From Ascaphus truei (lineage: Eukaryota; Chordata; Amphibia; Anura; Ascaphidae): a stretch of 64,000 nt of DNA. The stretch is from contig CM071571.1 of NCBI GenBank assembly GCA_036426205.1, positions 110,413,879 through 110,477,878 on the forward strand. Direction: 5' to 3'. The notes below the pieces were generated by a model. It worked only from the letters and a program-made list of their open reading frames with translations, searched no databases and was not told the origin of the DNA. Each line of letters starts with the position of its first letter. Within the stretch, counting starts at the first letter, position 1. Of the stretch, positions 21,743 through 35,399 are shown piece by piece. A program made the translations under genes and the position numbers.

Positions 21743-22551
21743 CAAATTAGGAAACAAAAAAATAGCATAACAATGTTACATACTGTAACAATGTTTTTGA
21801 AATAAACCTAAGAAAAAAGCATACATGATAACATAATACAGCATGTGGCAGCAAGTGCAATAGCACGGTAGACCCTCCCCTTGTCCCCACACGGCTATTA
21901 CAATGGTGTCTACTCCTGCTGCCACATTCTGTGTGTGTGTCCCCCGCTGCAACACACCAGCAGGAACAATAACGGCAGCTACATGATAAACAATATGACA
22001 TTAAAACCTTGATGCAGACTAATGTGCATGGTTTCACATGGACATGCTGAACATTTTTCAACATGGGAAATAGTATAGTGTATAGTCTCCCAAATGCCAA
22101 GGTCCAGGCGGTTACTAAGTTCTCTACGTAGGGTCTTCTTGGTTCTGAAGCGCCAGCCATCTATTTTCATGTTCCCATGGAAATGTAAGCATTTTAATGT
22201 GTGTCTGCAACAAAGCATGGTCTGCTTCAGCTAATCAAGTCCACTTGAAAATGTCACTATTTGATAGTGTTTATTAAGAAAAAGGCAGTTAATACAATTA
22301 GAACTTGCTTATGGATTTCTGAATATATCATTTGCAAGTAAAGCTGTTAACTTCCTTTCTTTTTACAGTATAACAGTATAGTACACACCATTGGGAGGTG
22401 TCCATTAAGGCTTCCCAAAAAGTATACAATTTGTTTTATCAACATATATAAAGTATATAATTTAAACTTTGCCATTTTCCCCAACATGTGCACATACATT
22501 TAAAAGAAACACTTCTGGCCTCAACATCGCACCAATGTACACTTAAATATA

Positions 22552-22970
22552 CAGGCAGTCCTCGGTTATCCGACACAATGTGTTACTCAAAATGGCATTG
22601 GATAGCGAAACGTTGTAAAGCGAAACACGTTTTCCCATAGGAACACTGTTTAAATGAAAGGTTCCGTTCCTGAAGGCATTTTTAATGCTAAAATACACAA
22701 AATATTTTACGCAGTCAATAAGATATGCAACACACACAAATTATATATATAATATAACATAATATATAATATAATAAAAAAATATAATATATTATTTAGT
22801 ATAATATAGTATAATATATATATTATATACACATAAACAACTTTGCAAAGCGTCGTAAGAGTGTTGGATAAGCCGTTTTGCCGTTGTAAAAATGAATATA
22901 GGTATGCATTGCATAGCGTTGGATAAGCCATTCGTTGTAAAATGAAGCGTTGTAAAACGAGGACTGCCTG
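22552..22970. mobile_element. Pogo/Tigger-like MITE
   Basis: The termini CAGGCAGTCCTCGGTTATCC and the complement ending GAGGACTGCCTG are flanked by TA on both sides (22550-22551 and 22971-22972). The core holds an AT-dinucleotide-rich stretch (22742-22831). A related, more decayed copy lies at 27482-27704. No transposase. Confidence 0.85.
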
Positions 22971-23340
22971 TAAATGATTTTTTTAAAGCCATGTTAATCA
23001 CATATTTTGTGGAAGTACCGGAACATGAATTCAACATTAAAACATTGACCTCATCTCTCCACCAGAATACAAACCATTTAAAAATAGTCAATACAAAAGA
23101 CCATCCAAGTATGTCAAGTACATACAGTAATTTAATATAGGAGAACAAAGTTATGAGCAGTATTTATAAATGCAACTCCTGCTCTTGTTTACTTTGAATT
23201 TGGAAATTGTGGTATGTAATTATTTAAAGTACTGAGATAGATTTACCTGACATTAGAATACAAGGAATGGGGAAAAAATAATACCGGCATCAACCATAAA
23301 ATAGGAGAGGGAATCCCTACATGAAGAACTTACAATCTAA

Positions 23341-23821
23341 GGGCCTCATGCAGAGAGCATCGTTATTTCGAAATTCGCCATTTTTTGTTCAATTTCGCGC
23401 AGAAACCGGCATAAAATGGCGAGTTTTGAAAAACGCGCCATTTTGTTTTTTCTATTGCTAAAACTCGCCTCGCGGCTGGCGAGAACCTCCATCTCGCCAT
23501 TTTTAAAACTCTCCGAATGCAGAGAGGTGCGAACGGCATGTAGCGGCTGTTCGCGCCAAGAAAATGGCGCGATTCTCGCATTTTTGCCGCGCCAGGAAAA
23601 GATGGCGCTCGCCGCCTATAGTAAAGGGGAAAAAAAAGGCGCGAATTTGTTTTTACACGTTTCTGAAGCGCGCATCTCGCCAATTTAAACTCGCCACACG
23701 CATCCATGTTAAACATAGCAGAATTCGCACTTTTCTGCATATGGAGAATAAAACTCTCCAAAAAAGCTACTTTTTATGAAATTCGCCAATTTTAAAATTC
23801 TATGCTCTCTGCATGAGGCCC
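23341..23821. mobile_element. Harbinger-like MITE, copy 2
   Basis: A 481-bp element with the termini GGGCCTCATGCAGAGAGCAT and complement, flanked by TAA at 23338-23340 and 23822-23824. A 3-bp TWA duplication is diagnostic of PIF/Harbinger elements. Open frames across it in both directions arise from CG-rich inverted stretches and are not genes. Confidence 0.85.
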
Positions 23822-23824
23822 TAA

Positions 23825-26730
23825 GTAGTTTGGGAATCATACAGCGACAGTACAAAAAGATATTTGTGCAGTGGATAACACTCCGTAACAACAATGGTTA
23901 GTAATAGCTTCTGTAGGTATATGGGGAAAAGCAGTCACGAGTCTAGACCATTAAAATACTTCCTACAGTAGGTATGTTCTAAGATTATATTTCAATGTGG
24001 GAGAGAGGGTGCTTGGTGTATGCGGAGGATAAAGGACTTTCACAGGTAGAGACAACAAGATATAAACATTTCGGGTGAGAGAGCAGGAGAGGTTAAAGTG
24101 CTGGACAAGTAATGAGCACAGAACTGGAAAAGTCCTAATGTGGCATCTCTCACATCTTTCCATTCTGATGAATGTGGCTTCTAGCCCTAATATTTTGGGG
24201 TCTTTTGAATGTATAAAAATCCAAGTAACCAATAACATGTATATTTGTGTTGATTTTATTGCTGAATTCTACAAAGTACAACAACGTTTGTACACCTTGC
24301 ACTGTAGAAAATATGCAAGTAGTCATACAATATTGATACAAGAATGGGATGTACAGATCACTGTTTTATATGTGAAAATATTTAGAATCAGTATTTAGTG
24401 TTAATATGTTACTTTGTGGCATAAATTACAACAGTTATAGAAATCCTAGGATACATGGCCATCCCCTGTGACGGCAATCACTTCATCAAAGGAAATTCGG
24501 TACATAGGAACTTCAGTAATGAGTTTTAACACACCACAAACCAAACCATCATCAAAGTTGCAATATTCATAGCTGAATTACGTTTCATGTTAAGAGTATA
24601 AGAAAATAGAACACTGACTTTGATTAATTTGATTAATTGTCCATCAAAAGGTGTGTTAGTAATGAATGATTCCTTGGCACTTGTTAGCAAGGATTTTTGT
24701 AAACACCGAAATTAATTTCACAAACTTTGATGTTATGAGGGTTTCATGTAGGTGCCACTGAATTAACTTCCATTAAGATATTTGGGACATAATTATAAAT
24801 AAAAAATAAATAAACATTAAAACTGTTCAAATAAGCATGCGTTAAAAACACATTAAAACAGCAACTAAGAAAAAGAAAGATATTGTTAAGATAACAAATA
24901 TGTATCCTTCTACAATGGGTCTTATTGCCCATCTCAGAAAGTACAGTAGTAAATACCTATGAAATAAATCAGTGGTATTTAGTAAGATAATTCTGGTGCT
25001 GTTGTTAATTTTGTTTTTAGAGATCTGAATTGTATGTTTTTGTAGTTGTACTAAAGTTCAGGTAACCCACTTTATTTGGAACTCTTTGATTTCTTCTTGG
25101 TAAATCAGTCTGCAATTACAGGTATTTGTTTAGCAAATACAAACTACTAATTCCTGGAAGCCTGGTCATTTTTTAAATGCAGAACAGGAAAAAACATCGA
25201 ACAGGAGGTACTGTATGGAATTGGAGATGGCAGCCAAAGAAAATAGGACAGGAAAGATCTCCTAAGGATCTTGGCAACTCTCTCTACTATTCCAGGATTG
25301 GGTAAACTGTATCAGCTTTTTGTCCTATAATTCGTTAGCATGAAGTCAAAGCAAGTGAATAAAACTGCTGCTACAAACACAAACAATTTATATAGCCAGG
25401 GATACAAAAACAATGTGGGTGCAGCCTCTATTAAGTCGGACATACAAAGTTTATTTTTGCCCCGAGAAGCAGGATCTGCGCCAATCGATCACAGGAGAAC
25501 GGATTGATCGGGAGATTAGATCATTGCACTGCTGTAAATGTAAGGAACTGCTGCATTTATTAAAACAAAACAAAAACGGGCAAGAGGAAATTAGCATTTC
25601 ATATTAGACAATAAAAACATTTTGTGTTATCAGAGCTTCCCAGTGTCACCAACAAGAGAAGTGCAGGATAGAACTGTATTCCTACTGCCACGGTAAGCAT
25701 TGCAATAATGTTTAGCAACATCTCTGCTGGTTTAGTTTGGCCTACAGTATATCATTATCAAAATGTATCCTGTTTCAGGCCAAAGTAAAGATAGAGGCTG
25801 AATTTAAAAAAAAGACTATCAAGGATACAGTAGCATAAAACAAATCAAATATATTATTGAAACAAAACAGAACAATGCAACCTTAGATATAGCAACATAT
25901 TCCCTTCAGGAATGCCAAATAGACCTTTCACTTGCTGGCTGAGTGATTTTAACTGAACACGAAGGCTCATTTGTTTTATCCATCCTTCTCCTTTCAGTAT
26001 ACAGTGCTGCCCGCAAAGGGATTAAACACTCAGCTGTTTATAGGTAAAGATGTAGCGGAGAATGTGAAAGGGGATGTATGTATTAGTTAACTAATGAAAT
26101 GGAGGGATAAATGTCATTGACTTTACTTTACTCAAGTACAGCTTTAGAATTGTTATAGAAGGAAAATGGCAAACTGAGTCAGTTTGGTTGAAAACAACAC
26201 TTTTTATTTCATGATGTAGGCAGCTTACTTTATTTTCTCTGTATTTAAACACTTTCTGTGCTAAAGAGTTTGTGACGAAAGAACAAAGTTCATATTGCCT
26301 GACCCCGCCTACTTAAATCAGGAACATCCTCTTCTGTTCTGATTGCAGCTGTTCAGCCCGATGTCTAAGAAAAAAAACTTAGCTTAGTGCTAAGCTAAAG
26401 GAACGTCATGAGTCCATTAAATCGTAAAGGTGCCTTGACTTTACACCTGCACATTTTCTTTAATGGGCCGTGTTTTAGAGCTTAGCACAACTAAGTAAAT
26501 ATGGCCTCAAGTCTTTCAGACGTACACAAGTAGATGTTGGTATCATGGATTATCTGCTGTTCCTACAGTATATCTATCTTATAATAATGAACCTGTATAC
26601 TTTTTACAAAATAAAAAATAAAAAAAACTTAAAATTGTACAATGCAAGCATTTAAATATGATTCCATTCCAGGACCATAGTCACTAAGAAATGGTTACTG
26701 ATCCTTGGGATGAAAAGAAATGTACCTTAA
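23825..26730. other. Intron, mostly unclassified
   Basis: AT-rich intron of PPFIA2 with no recognised protein or RNA gene. Near 25412 it carries a short repeat (GTGGGTGCAGCC, then TATTAAGTCG and TACAAAGTTT) that recurs near 28190. Otherwise nothing recognised. Confidence 0.4.
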
Positions 26731-26732
26731 GT

Positions 26733-27065
26733 CAGGGGTGTGCAAACTGGGGGGCGAGCAAGATTTTCCGGGGCGGTGGCATGGCAGTTACAGAGGACCC
26801 GTGCTCTCCCCCAAGGCATTTAAATTAAATGCTGGGGGACAGTGCGAGACCTCTGTAACTTTATCCTAACTTGAATTTAGCCGGCTTGCTGGTGTCTTCG
26901 GTGATGCATCGCCATGGCAACCTGCCGTCAAATTACGCAGTGGGGCCACGTGACGTTGTGTTGCCATGGTATGCTATGACGCCGGAGCCGAGCAGGGGTG
27001 GAGGTGTGCGAGCAGAGGAGGAGACCAGGCAGGGGGGCACAGGAGGAAAACTTTGTGCACCCCTG
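26733..27065. mobile_element. hAT-like MITE
   Basis: The termini are CAGGGGTGTGCAAACTGGG and TTTGTGCACCCCTG. The neighbours ccttaagt and ctttagtc are compatible with a decayed duplication. The interior is GC-rich with an open frame (26871-27071) that resembles nothing. Confidence 0.65.
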
Positions 27066-27153
27066 CTTTAGTCACAATAATTCCCTAAGGACATAATTTA
27101 ATGTGTGGTTAAAACCTATCCCAGCTTCACATGGCAAAGCCAGTATAACCAGC

Positions 27154-27196
27154 CTCACACTGATGAGACGCAAAAGGTCGAAACAGCGGCCGGTGA
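27154..27196 (+). ncRNA. Degenerate hammerhead ribozyme
   Basis: Has CTGATGA (27160-27166), stem II GAC/GTC around a GCAAAAG loop, and GAAA at 27180-27183, followed by CAGCGGCC. Compared with the intact copy at 60943-60987, the NUH cleavage triplet has changed to GCC and the first stem I pair is lost, though CTCAC still pairs with GTGAG. It is probably inactive. Confidence 0.7.
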
Positions 27197-27481
27197 GTAA
27201 CCTTAATTATGTGTAACTGGAAAATACTTCTGTTCAGTTACTATGCGCCATCAGCACAGAACCTACTACTAAAGATATCCGCATCACATACTTTAGATAT
27301 AGTTTAAAGTGCTAAGTGAGGGAGTATACAAGAGGTTTAAAAACTCTCACTCTCACAGACTCATGAAACCATACCATAGCTCCGTGTTTTTCAGCCAGTA
27401 TTCCTAGGAACCCTTGGGTTCTTCGGGCATCCCTAAAGGGTTCCCTGAAATTTTCTGGTAATTTGAAAACTGTATCAAATA

Positions 27482-27704
27482 CAGGTAGTCCTCGTTATCC
27501 AACGTTTCACTTTACAACGAATGGCATATCCAACGCTTTACAATGCAACCCTAAAGGCTGTTTTTCGACGCCGGAATGCGTTATCCAATGCCTGAATGCG
27601 TTATCCAACGGTCATTGTCACTGATCAACATGAGACTCACTTTACAACGGTTTTACTATCCAACGCTACTTCCAGAACTGATTCCGTTGGATAACTGAAG
27701 ACTG
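27482..27704. mobile_element. Pogo/Tigger-like MITE, short copy
   Basis: Begins CAGGTAGTCCTCGTTATCCA and ends in a decayed complement (GGATAACTGAAGACTG), with TA at each side. It carries internal near-repeats of CGTTATCCAA and belongs to the same family as 22552-22970. Confidence 0.7.
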
Positions 27705-28985
27705 TACAGAAAAAATGTACAATGCATCTAACCACAGAGTTGCTATTAGAGATGTTGGGGTTTCATCAGAATTTCACTTAGGGTTCCTTAACCTAAACAA
27801 GGTTGGAAACCACTGCCCTGGCTTGTAGGTCTGCTAAGTGATTGAAAGGGGTGGTTTAAACGGCAGACAGCAGACTCCCTGTGTCTCTCTCTCAATATTT
27901 CAGGAAACAGGTTCCAGAGTGCCTGTCTGAGAGCTCAGACTCCCACGCTGCTGCCCGAGACCAAGTACCTGCACGTTGTGTTGCAGATGCATGCTACAGT
28001 ATTTGCTTTGGACCATTTGCTCTCTTTCTTTGAAAGTGTACTGCAACCCGCTTTCCCTTGTGAGGGAATTAAAGGATTTTCGTTACAAGAACTTTGTGTG
28101 TCAACTCCTATGTTACCCTACCAACAGTATGAGGCCGCTCCATTACACATTAAGTTAAAAATTATAGCACTGTTCCAAAATGGTTAACAAAATGTGGGTG
28201 CAGCCACTATTAAGTCGAAAATACAAAGTTTTTTTTAGTTTAAAATAATTCATGAACATATTAGAAACATGTCCCTTACTCAATATGCTTCATGTCAGCT
28301 TCACAGCATATTGAATAGAGAAGGGTTTTTACCTCCTACTTTTTTATATATATTTCCTAAACATACAGTAGTTCAGATTAGGTTCACTGTTCTTGGAGGT
28401 AGTAAATGAGATATCCCCTAGAAAACAAGCAAAACTACCATAATGTTCACTGAACATCATAAGAACCACAGGAGTGTCAACCCTAGTGATTTTTAGTGAT
28501 CATAAGGGTACTGAAGAATGGTGGTGAGGGGTACTTAAAATAAAGTCACAAAGAGTGGAATTCACACCACTGTCCTTCACTAGAGTTGTGTGTGCTTGGA
28601 TGCAGCAAGCCAGGGAGGTGCACCCCATGCGAGCCTCCGGCCTTGCGCCAGCCCCCCCCTCCTCCCCTGAACTTTTCAGATTTAAAAAACAAAACAAAAA
28701 TCAAAACATTATTATAGCCCCGAACAAAAAAATTGGGTACCCAGCACTCGCGTGAAAGAAATAAAGAAAAATAACAAATATGTTATAACGAAATGTTACT
28801 GTAATATTGGCACCATATGACCACACAATTTGTGGTGAATCTCTCAAATGTCAGCTATAAGTATAACTCAAACATATATAGGGATGTGAGTAACAGCAAT
28901 TGGAGTGTGACAACACAGGGTAGGGAAAGGGAAAGGATGAGGAAAAGACAAGGGAAAAGGGGGGAGGGAACAAAACAAATAAGGG

Positions 28986-29024
28986 GGGGCAACGTTTTGG
29001 GGCGTAATGCCCCTTCTGGCCCAT
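28986..29024 (-). ncRNA. Hammerhead-like relic inside a retroposon
   Basis: On the minus strand the order is stem I GGGC, a decayed core (CAGAA), a five-pair stem II (GGGGC / GCCCC with loop ATTAC), AAAAC, then GCCC closing stem I. The following GTTGCCCCCCCTTATTTG resembles the sequence after the hammerhead-like core at 62471, so the two belong to one family. The core is too altered to cleave. Confidence 0.5.
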
Positions 29025-29619
29025 TCCCCAAGATCACAGCGATCAAGGGTACTTCCCTTATGTCCTATATGGACAAAAGCTCACACAAAATACACAATAT
29101 GGCAATCTATAAGATAATACAGTGATCCAAAAGTGGCCACTTACAAATATATGGCCAAACGGGGCTAGTGGCTATTAGACCAGTCAACTGTAGAATATAT
29201 CAAAAGGATGACAGTGTATTAGCAGAAATAGTCTAAAGCAACAGTGCTCATTTGTTTTAACACACTGCAAGCACTAAAAGAGCCAGTAATATAAAGATAA
29301 ATGTACAGACTGCTACTGGCTAAATGAGCCAATAATACCACAGGGTCAGAGCCAAATAAGCATAAAGTATTGCCAGCTCTAAGAGGCCCAACGGGATTAC
29401 ATGCATCCAGTAGGAGATACGTCTCAGAAAGCAGCACTGGATGCTCTGCGGGTCGCCTGGCTATACTTTATGCTTATTTGACTAGCACAATATATAAAAC
29501 ACAACACAACCCGAACAAACACACAACAACAGGGAAAGAGAGTGGGGATCATTCCATGCTGCTGTAACCTGGTAAGAGGCCCCAGCAACCAGCTCCCCCT
29601 CATGCTGACCTTTTATCGT

Positions 29620-31277
29620 TTCCCATGACCCTTTAACAGGACAATTATTATTCAGGTGAGACCCTTGCGCAAAATATCTTTAAAAAATATTCCAATTAAA
29701 ATAAAAAACTAAATACAGTACTTGGTTATCAATGTCTTACAAATATGGCTAACTTCCTAACTTGTTTTGCCATATTTCCTGCTATAACTTTGTATGAGTG
29801 CTCCTGTGTTTAATATACAGATGTAGCGGCCGTTAATACTCCCGTGCAAGCGGGAGCACACACCATTGTCCAGACATTATTCGCGTGTGGAAACGAGGCG
29901 GGCTGACGAGCTATTACACCTGCTAGCGTGCACTAGAGGGTACAATAACACCGAATTGATCTTTACTAATACTCTACAGTAATTCATACTGTACTGGGGA
30001 CACACCTAAGAACATGAATTGCGCATCATATTACACATAGTGTGTGACTGTAATTTGTTTCACTGTACGATTACGAAAACACCATGATTGACACATTAAC
30101 CATTTAATCTTCTCCTGTTTTAGGCATTTTGCAAACTGTTGCAGAACAATGTTTCAGACACAAAGTAGTGAGGTAGTTAAACCATACTTGTGTAAGAGAT
30201 GAGAGTGGATAATTAATATGTATTTAGTTCATGAGCTGGATAATTGTTAGAAGTGTATAATCAAATCTGTGAACAATCTCTCTGAAGTATTAACATAGCA
30301 GAGACTGAGAATTAATTGTGATCCCTCATTTTTATTTTCTGCTATGAAGACTTTACAAAATATTTTTTTAGGGTGTTAACTGTGTCTACCGCTGCATCCC
30401 CCCCCCCCTCCCCTTCTGTAAATGTAAGAGAACAGTATTATCTTGTGAAAAAAATACATAGTAGGGCATGAATGTCTATTTTTTGATTAACTGAAAATTT
30501 AAACCAACAAAACCGCATGTTATTAAGTCTGAGTTACTGTATATGAGGACTCAACATAGAATAGGCACATATTTGCCAGCCCACAAGCAACTGCTATAAT
30601 CAGTTCCTAAAGCAGATCTAATGGTTATGCTGAACACAATTATTTTAGAGATATTGGAAATAGACAACCACTTTCTGGTGTAACTGTTAATAATAAAGCA
30701 GTTTAGTTTAGTGTCTACTATTGAAAAGTATGGAGTGATCTTGAAATGTTTCTTGTTTTCATAGGATTTACCAAACAAATGAAGACATACTGTACTTGGG
30801 CAGTCTAACTAAAATGTAATAGTCATTATTAAACATTATTGGCTTTTGAAATTCATGGCCATTACAAAGCCTTAATAGTTTTCACACTTTGGGGAATCGG
30901 CCCAAAAAAACATAAATATTAACATTTTCAGTGTCCTTATGAGGTACAGTACCTGGTGCATCACAGGCCCTGTTAACGTACCAGGTACACCATGGATAAA
31001 TGCTCATTCTCCAGAGGCTAATCGGGCAGGTTGCGAGTGTCTTCAAATTTACATTCCTAGATTTTCCGGAAATTTTTTACTTTTTTGTGTTATGAAATTT
31101 GACCGAATTTTGCATCTGATAGGCAAAATAATCCTCACACCAAGATCCAGTGTTAACTTTTTTTATGTAAATGGCAGTTAATGCCGGATTGGGATTTTGA
31201 TTAGTTGATCTCGGCCAAAGTCACCTACTGTATGAAGACTATCTATACTTTTTTGGTATAGCTCCATAAAATGGTAC
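29620..31277. other. Intron with a fragment of an unclassified repeat
   Basis: Near 29815-29950 lies a repeat starting ATACAGATGTAGCGGCCGTT. A related start occurs at 50516, and a more diverged inverted one near 61916. The remainder is AT-rich intron with a poly-C run near 30400. No gene recognised. Confidence 0.4.
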
Positions 31278-31391
31278 CTTCTCATGAACCTTCTGCCCTG
31301 GCTCCATTCCTTCAATTCCTTCAGTTTCTGATCCATCCCCAGATACAATCTTCCTTTGTATGTGCGCATTTTGTTCTCTTAATGCAACAAT
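31278..31391 (-). CDS. PPFIA2: Liprin-alpha-2 coding exon (38 residues, most upstream in window)
   Basis: A 114-bp exon with acceptor ttgttttacag before ATT at 31391 and donor AAG|gtacca at 31278/31277, phase 0 at both ends. It encodes IVALREQNAHIQRK, a variable acidic linker (VSGDGSETEGIEG) and the conserved MEPGQKVHEK. It joins directly to RLSNGSID in the next exon, as in known liprin-alphas. The linker is one of the more divergent pieces among paralogues, and the form here resembles paralogue 2 most. The exon that should precede it (ending near ELAAANQE in the human protein) was not found between 31392 and 64000. Confidence 0.95.
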
Positions 31392-33190
31392 CTGTAAAAC
31401 AAAAACAAATTGGAGCAAGGTAAGAAAATAATTTTGAATACTATACATATCTAACATTAATTATCTGGGAAGAATACGGTGCAGTTACATTCATGGCACC
31501 CAAATGAGACACAGAGGAATTTCAGCTAATAATCCCCACATACTGTACACTACAGGGTTTTTCTGAAATAAATGTTCCTTTCCCCATTCACATACTTCAT
31601 CTTTGTGTTCTACACATTGTGCTACATTAAACATTTATAGTGCCCTAAAGTTACTCTGGGAACAGCAAAAAGGGTTGCCATGCTAATGGCTCTTGCGTCA
31701 TTGGTGGAACATCACATCTTTCAAAACCAGCACTGCGACGGGGTCAGGGATCCAAGGCTATGGAATTGCAGCACTGGTACTAGGCTTTTTGACGCTGAAA
31801 AATGCAAATCCCCACTTACTAATTACCTTCACTTCTCCTTTTCATACCTGCACATTATTGTAAATCAACTCCCATTTTTGGCCATATATACTTAGCAGAG
31901 CAGCTACTCTATATGACGACTAGTAAATATGCCAACTTGCAGCACATTCAAATGGTAAAGTGTCCTTCAGCCCACAAAGTGTAACATCACATTAAATAGC
32001 GTCCTTAATAGTACATTCACTTGAATGGGCTGTAAGGTGTCTTCAAGCACAGAAAGTGTTTTATGGAGTAGACTTTTGCAGTAAACATGGCCCATAGTCT
32101 ATACTTCTGGAACCCATTAAGAGAGTCTCTGTTGGCCTCTCGTTTGATACTCAGCATCTAGGGGTCATCTGGTGACCAGGGATTGGCTCTTGAGAGTGCA
32201 GTGTTGTCTAAAAGCAATTCGATAAAACGTATCAAGAATAGACGTTAAAACAAACAGGCTAAGACATAGCAGACTCTATCCTATAATTAATTAATTTAAT
32301 AAATAATGGAAGGAACTTGATATCACCCACAACAATTCGTGATTCCACGCAGCAACGTTAAATGTAATTATAACACAATTTGATACAGTCACCGTTCTCA
32401 ATGTCGGGACACTACGCCATGTACTTGTATGTTGTATAAGAAATGATAAAAATAAACATCTTCATGAATGCATTCCACTCCCCCGTTCCTCTTCTTTTCT
32501 GTACCCCCCACGAAAATATTTAATTAAAAAAATTAAGTATACATGTATATATATAAAAAAAATAGTATCTGTAGATCATTTATGTGATTTTTAACTATGA
32601 TGATTTGCAAACAGAATGTTTAAGTTTCATCAATTGGTGCAACTACATATTTCCTCAGTTGAGTTTTTATTTTCCATATTTTATTATTTTTACTGTATTA
32701 CTGGAAGGTGTACAGTATATAGTCATTAAACTGCAACTTAGTATGTGACAAACGGAGATCTTCAGGGATAAAGTAGCAACAAAGAAGAAACTTGCTGCAT
32801 TCCCCCCAAAAAAATTGAAATACAAATATTGCAACATAAGTGATTTGCATATGACGTCTTGTGACACAAGATAAGATTTTGACACATACAGTAACACTAA
32901 GGAAAGGACTCTAAAATAGGCAGACTAAGCAAATGTAACTAGTGGTAGTAATATATGGAAAGGGTTAAAACTACTACTGATGGTTAAAATAAATGAAAAA
33001 TGCAAAAATTAAGAAGCCCAGTAGCCTTGAGGTACTGTATGTCTTTCAGATGGTCACTCAGATGTATTCACTGCTTCCATAACAAATGTAATGCAATCCA
33101 GACACTCAAAAACATTTAACATGATGGTGTGTACATCTCTATTTCCAACAGCAAATCCTTGTCACACAAAATACAGAGACTGCTGATCTA
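31392..33190. other. Intron upstream of the first exon seen
   Basis: Contains a copy (about 32005-32095) of the repeat also found near 21-110 and 1425-1530, with GGGCTGTAAGGTGTCTTC. No liprin exon was recognised here. Confidence 0.4.
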
Positions 33191-33599
33191 AATTTAGTGG
33201 TTGTTGGAAGTGTAGAGCCAGGGCTCTGGCCACCTTCCTTCCCCTCCCTTGGGGTGTGGGATACTACCCCTTACTTCACCAAGGAGTAAGGGAGCAAAGG
33301 ATAGACCTTTGGGGCCTCAAGCCCTGGGGGTTGATTCCAGGGACCAGAGAGAGAGAAAAGAGTGTACATGTTGGTATGCTGAATAAATAACCATCCTTTG
33401 TTTTATACTCCTGCCTGAGACTGCAGTTTGTCAGGGGGAGTGAAAGAGGGTTTTCCTGCATGAACTGCACCCAGCCCTGCTGTGGCCTGCTGGAAATGGA
33501 GGCGCTGCACCCATGAAGAACTGGGAAGATTCCTAAAGCCTGTCCTGTTTGTCCCAACTAATACCGGCGGACACTCAGTATCCTGTAAGCCTAGCATGT

Positions 33600-34380
33600 G
33601 AGCAGCACAACAACACCAGGTAACAGTAAGTGAGGATTGGACCTCGGTCCCGCCCCCGTGACGCATTGGGTGATGCCACTCGCACGGGCGCCGCAATAAT
33701 CCTGCCAACACCGGACCTAGGCTCCGCCCCCGCACCGCCTTACGTGAAGCAACGGAGGATGCTCCTGTCTCCAAAACATGGCGCATTTTCATAAGTACAC
33801 GACGGGTTAATGCTGTCAATTACTCCTCACCTGCACTTCCCCCCCACCCCTACGTATCAGTGGACTGAATATGTCTAAGGGGCAGTTCTCTTTCGTTACC
33901 TTGCAGCTGTGTGCTGCCTTTACCATTGTCTGCCTGCCCTTTAATACTGAGCCAGTCCTCCCACAAACTGGCTGAGCATAAACTCTTGTTTGTGTACCCG
34001 TGCTTGCTGCTTGCTTTTTGTTGCTGTTACTGTGCCTTGCCTGACCTTTCGTTGTGACCCCTGCACATACCTGGACTTCTCTCTTCTGTGCCCCTGGACC
34101 TCAGCTCGCTTCTGGACTCCCGCTCTCTCCTTGACTATGGCTAAGGATTACGACTACTCATCTCTCTCCAACCCTTGACTATGGCAAGTACCACGATTTA
34201 CCCAAACTCTCCTACCCTGACCTGGCTACACGACTCTGACTCTGCAATCCGGACCTGGTCTCGCGGTTGTAGGGCTTTGGTTATATACATCCCCACCTCA
34301 GCCTCACGGTCTAGTTTCATTTATGGTGAGCACACGTTACACAGTGAAATTTCCCAGAGGGTGGGGGAACACCTGTTACA
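33600..34380 (+). mobile_element. Possible LTR-like sequence
   Basis: A CT-rich stretch (about 33890-34320) with repeated CCTGAC/GACTATGGC/CCTGGAC motifs resembles the LTRs of amphibian gypsy-type elements. It is followed by AATAAA near 34384. No termini or duplication could be fixed, and no internal region is attached. The minus-strand open frame at 33403-33819 shows no family resemblance. Confidence 0.3.
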
Positions 34381-34382
34381 CA

Positions 34383-34545
34383 AATAAAAGAACTCTCACC
34401 CCCCAAATGCATATTAAACAAAACCCAAATATATATTTTAAAAAAACACCCCCAAATACATATTTAAAAAAATCCCCCCCACCCTCAAATACATATAAAA
34501 AATTCCCTCCATCCTCAAATACATATAAAAGAAGCCACATACCCC
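34383..34545. repeat. Minisatellite, about 35-40 bp unit
   Basis: About four imperfect copies of a unit containing CAAATACATAT followed by A-rich and C-rich runs. No coding meaning. Confidence 0.7.
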
Positions 34546-35399
34546 TGGAAGGTCAAGTTCACAGAGGTCCAGGGGAGCAGAGCCTCGTGGAATATAGATG
34601 GGTATGTTAATTAGGTGATAGATTAGACCAGGCCCCCTGTATGTTATATTGCCGATAAGACCAGCACTCCTTAAGTAAGGAGCCGTGACAGACTGAAAAA
34701 GTCCCAGACAATTACAATAAAAGGAATACGGCATGCCATAGAGGGTCTCAAGAAAAGAGGGCCCCCAAGTTCCTGCTGATCAGTTTTATCCATGGATCAA
34801 CATTAAAGTTCCTCAGTCTGTGTGGAAGTGGTAGTTCCCAAATACAGACAGCAAGGTATTGGGTCAAGCACTATGAGACCTATCCGGATTTCTCGTAGGG
34901 GCCTCGAAAAGTCAGATCACTATCCATAGGGTTCTGAAGAGACAAGGGAGGGCAGGTCTCACAACTACCAAAGCAATTAAGTCAGAGTATCTCCATCTAA
35001 GTGTTAAGAGTGGGCACAGATGGCATAGAAGTATTCGTGTATATCTTGGTTTAAAATTCTGTACAACGTGTCAAGAAAGTATGTCTGAGCGATCCCATTT
35101 GCCACACATGAAAAGAGGATTCTGATTCTCTGATTCTCTGACAAGGAAAAGAGAAGTCATGCTACAGGATTATTCAAGATAAGCAGGAGAGGCCCGGCAG
35201 ATACAATGTGCCTTTCAAACATAACAAGAAGGTAGCTAAAAACATTGCCCAATGATAATGAAACAACACACCCCTACTGATATTAATGGATCTGTTCATC
35301 AGAACAAAAGAATAATGAAGTGAAATCTACAGGATTTCGCTTCCTGACACTGCAAGAAATATCGCAGACATGACATAGGATTGCTAACCAAACATTGAT

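Noticed and set aside
22543..22931. Minus-strand hydrophobic frames
   Set aside because: They fall in the AT-dinucleotide core of a MITE; hydrophobic residues come from TAT/ATA codons.
33403..33819. Minus-strand open frame of 138 codons
   Set aside because: No domain, heptads, signal peptide or family resemblance; GC-rich repeat-like sequence gives long frames by chance.
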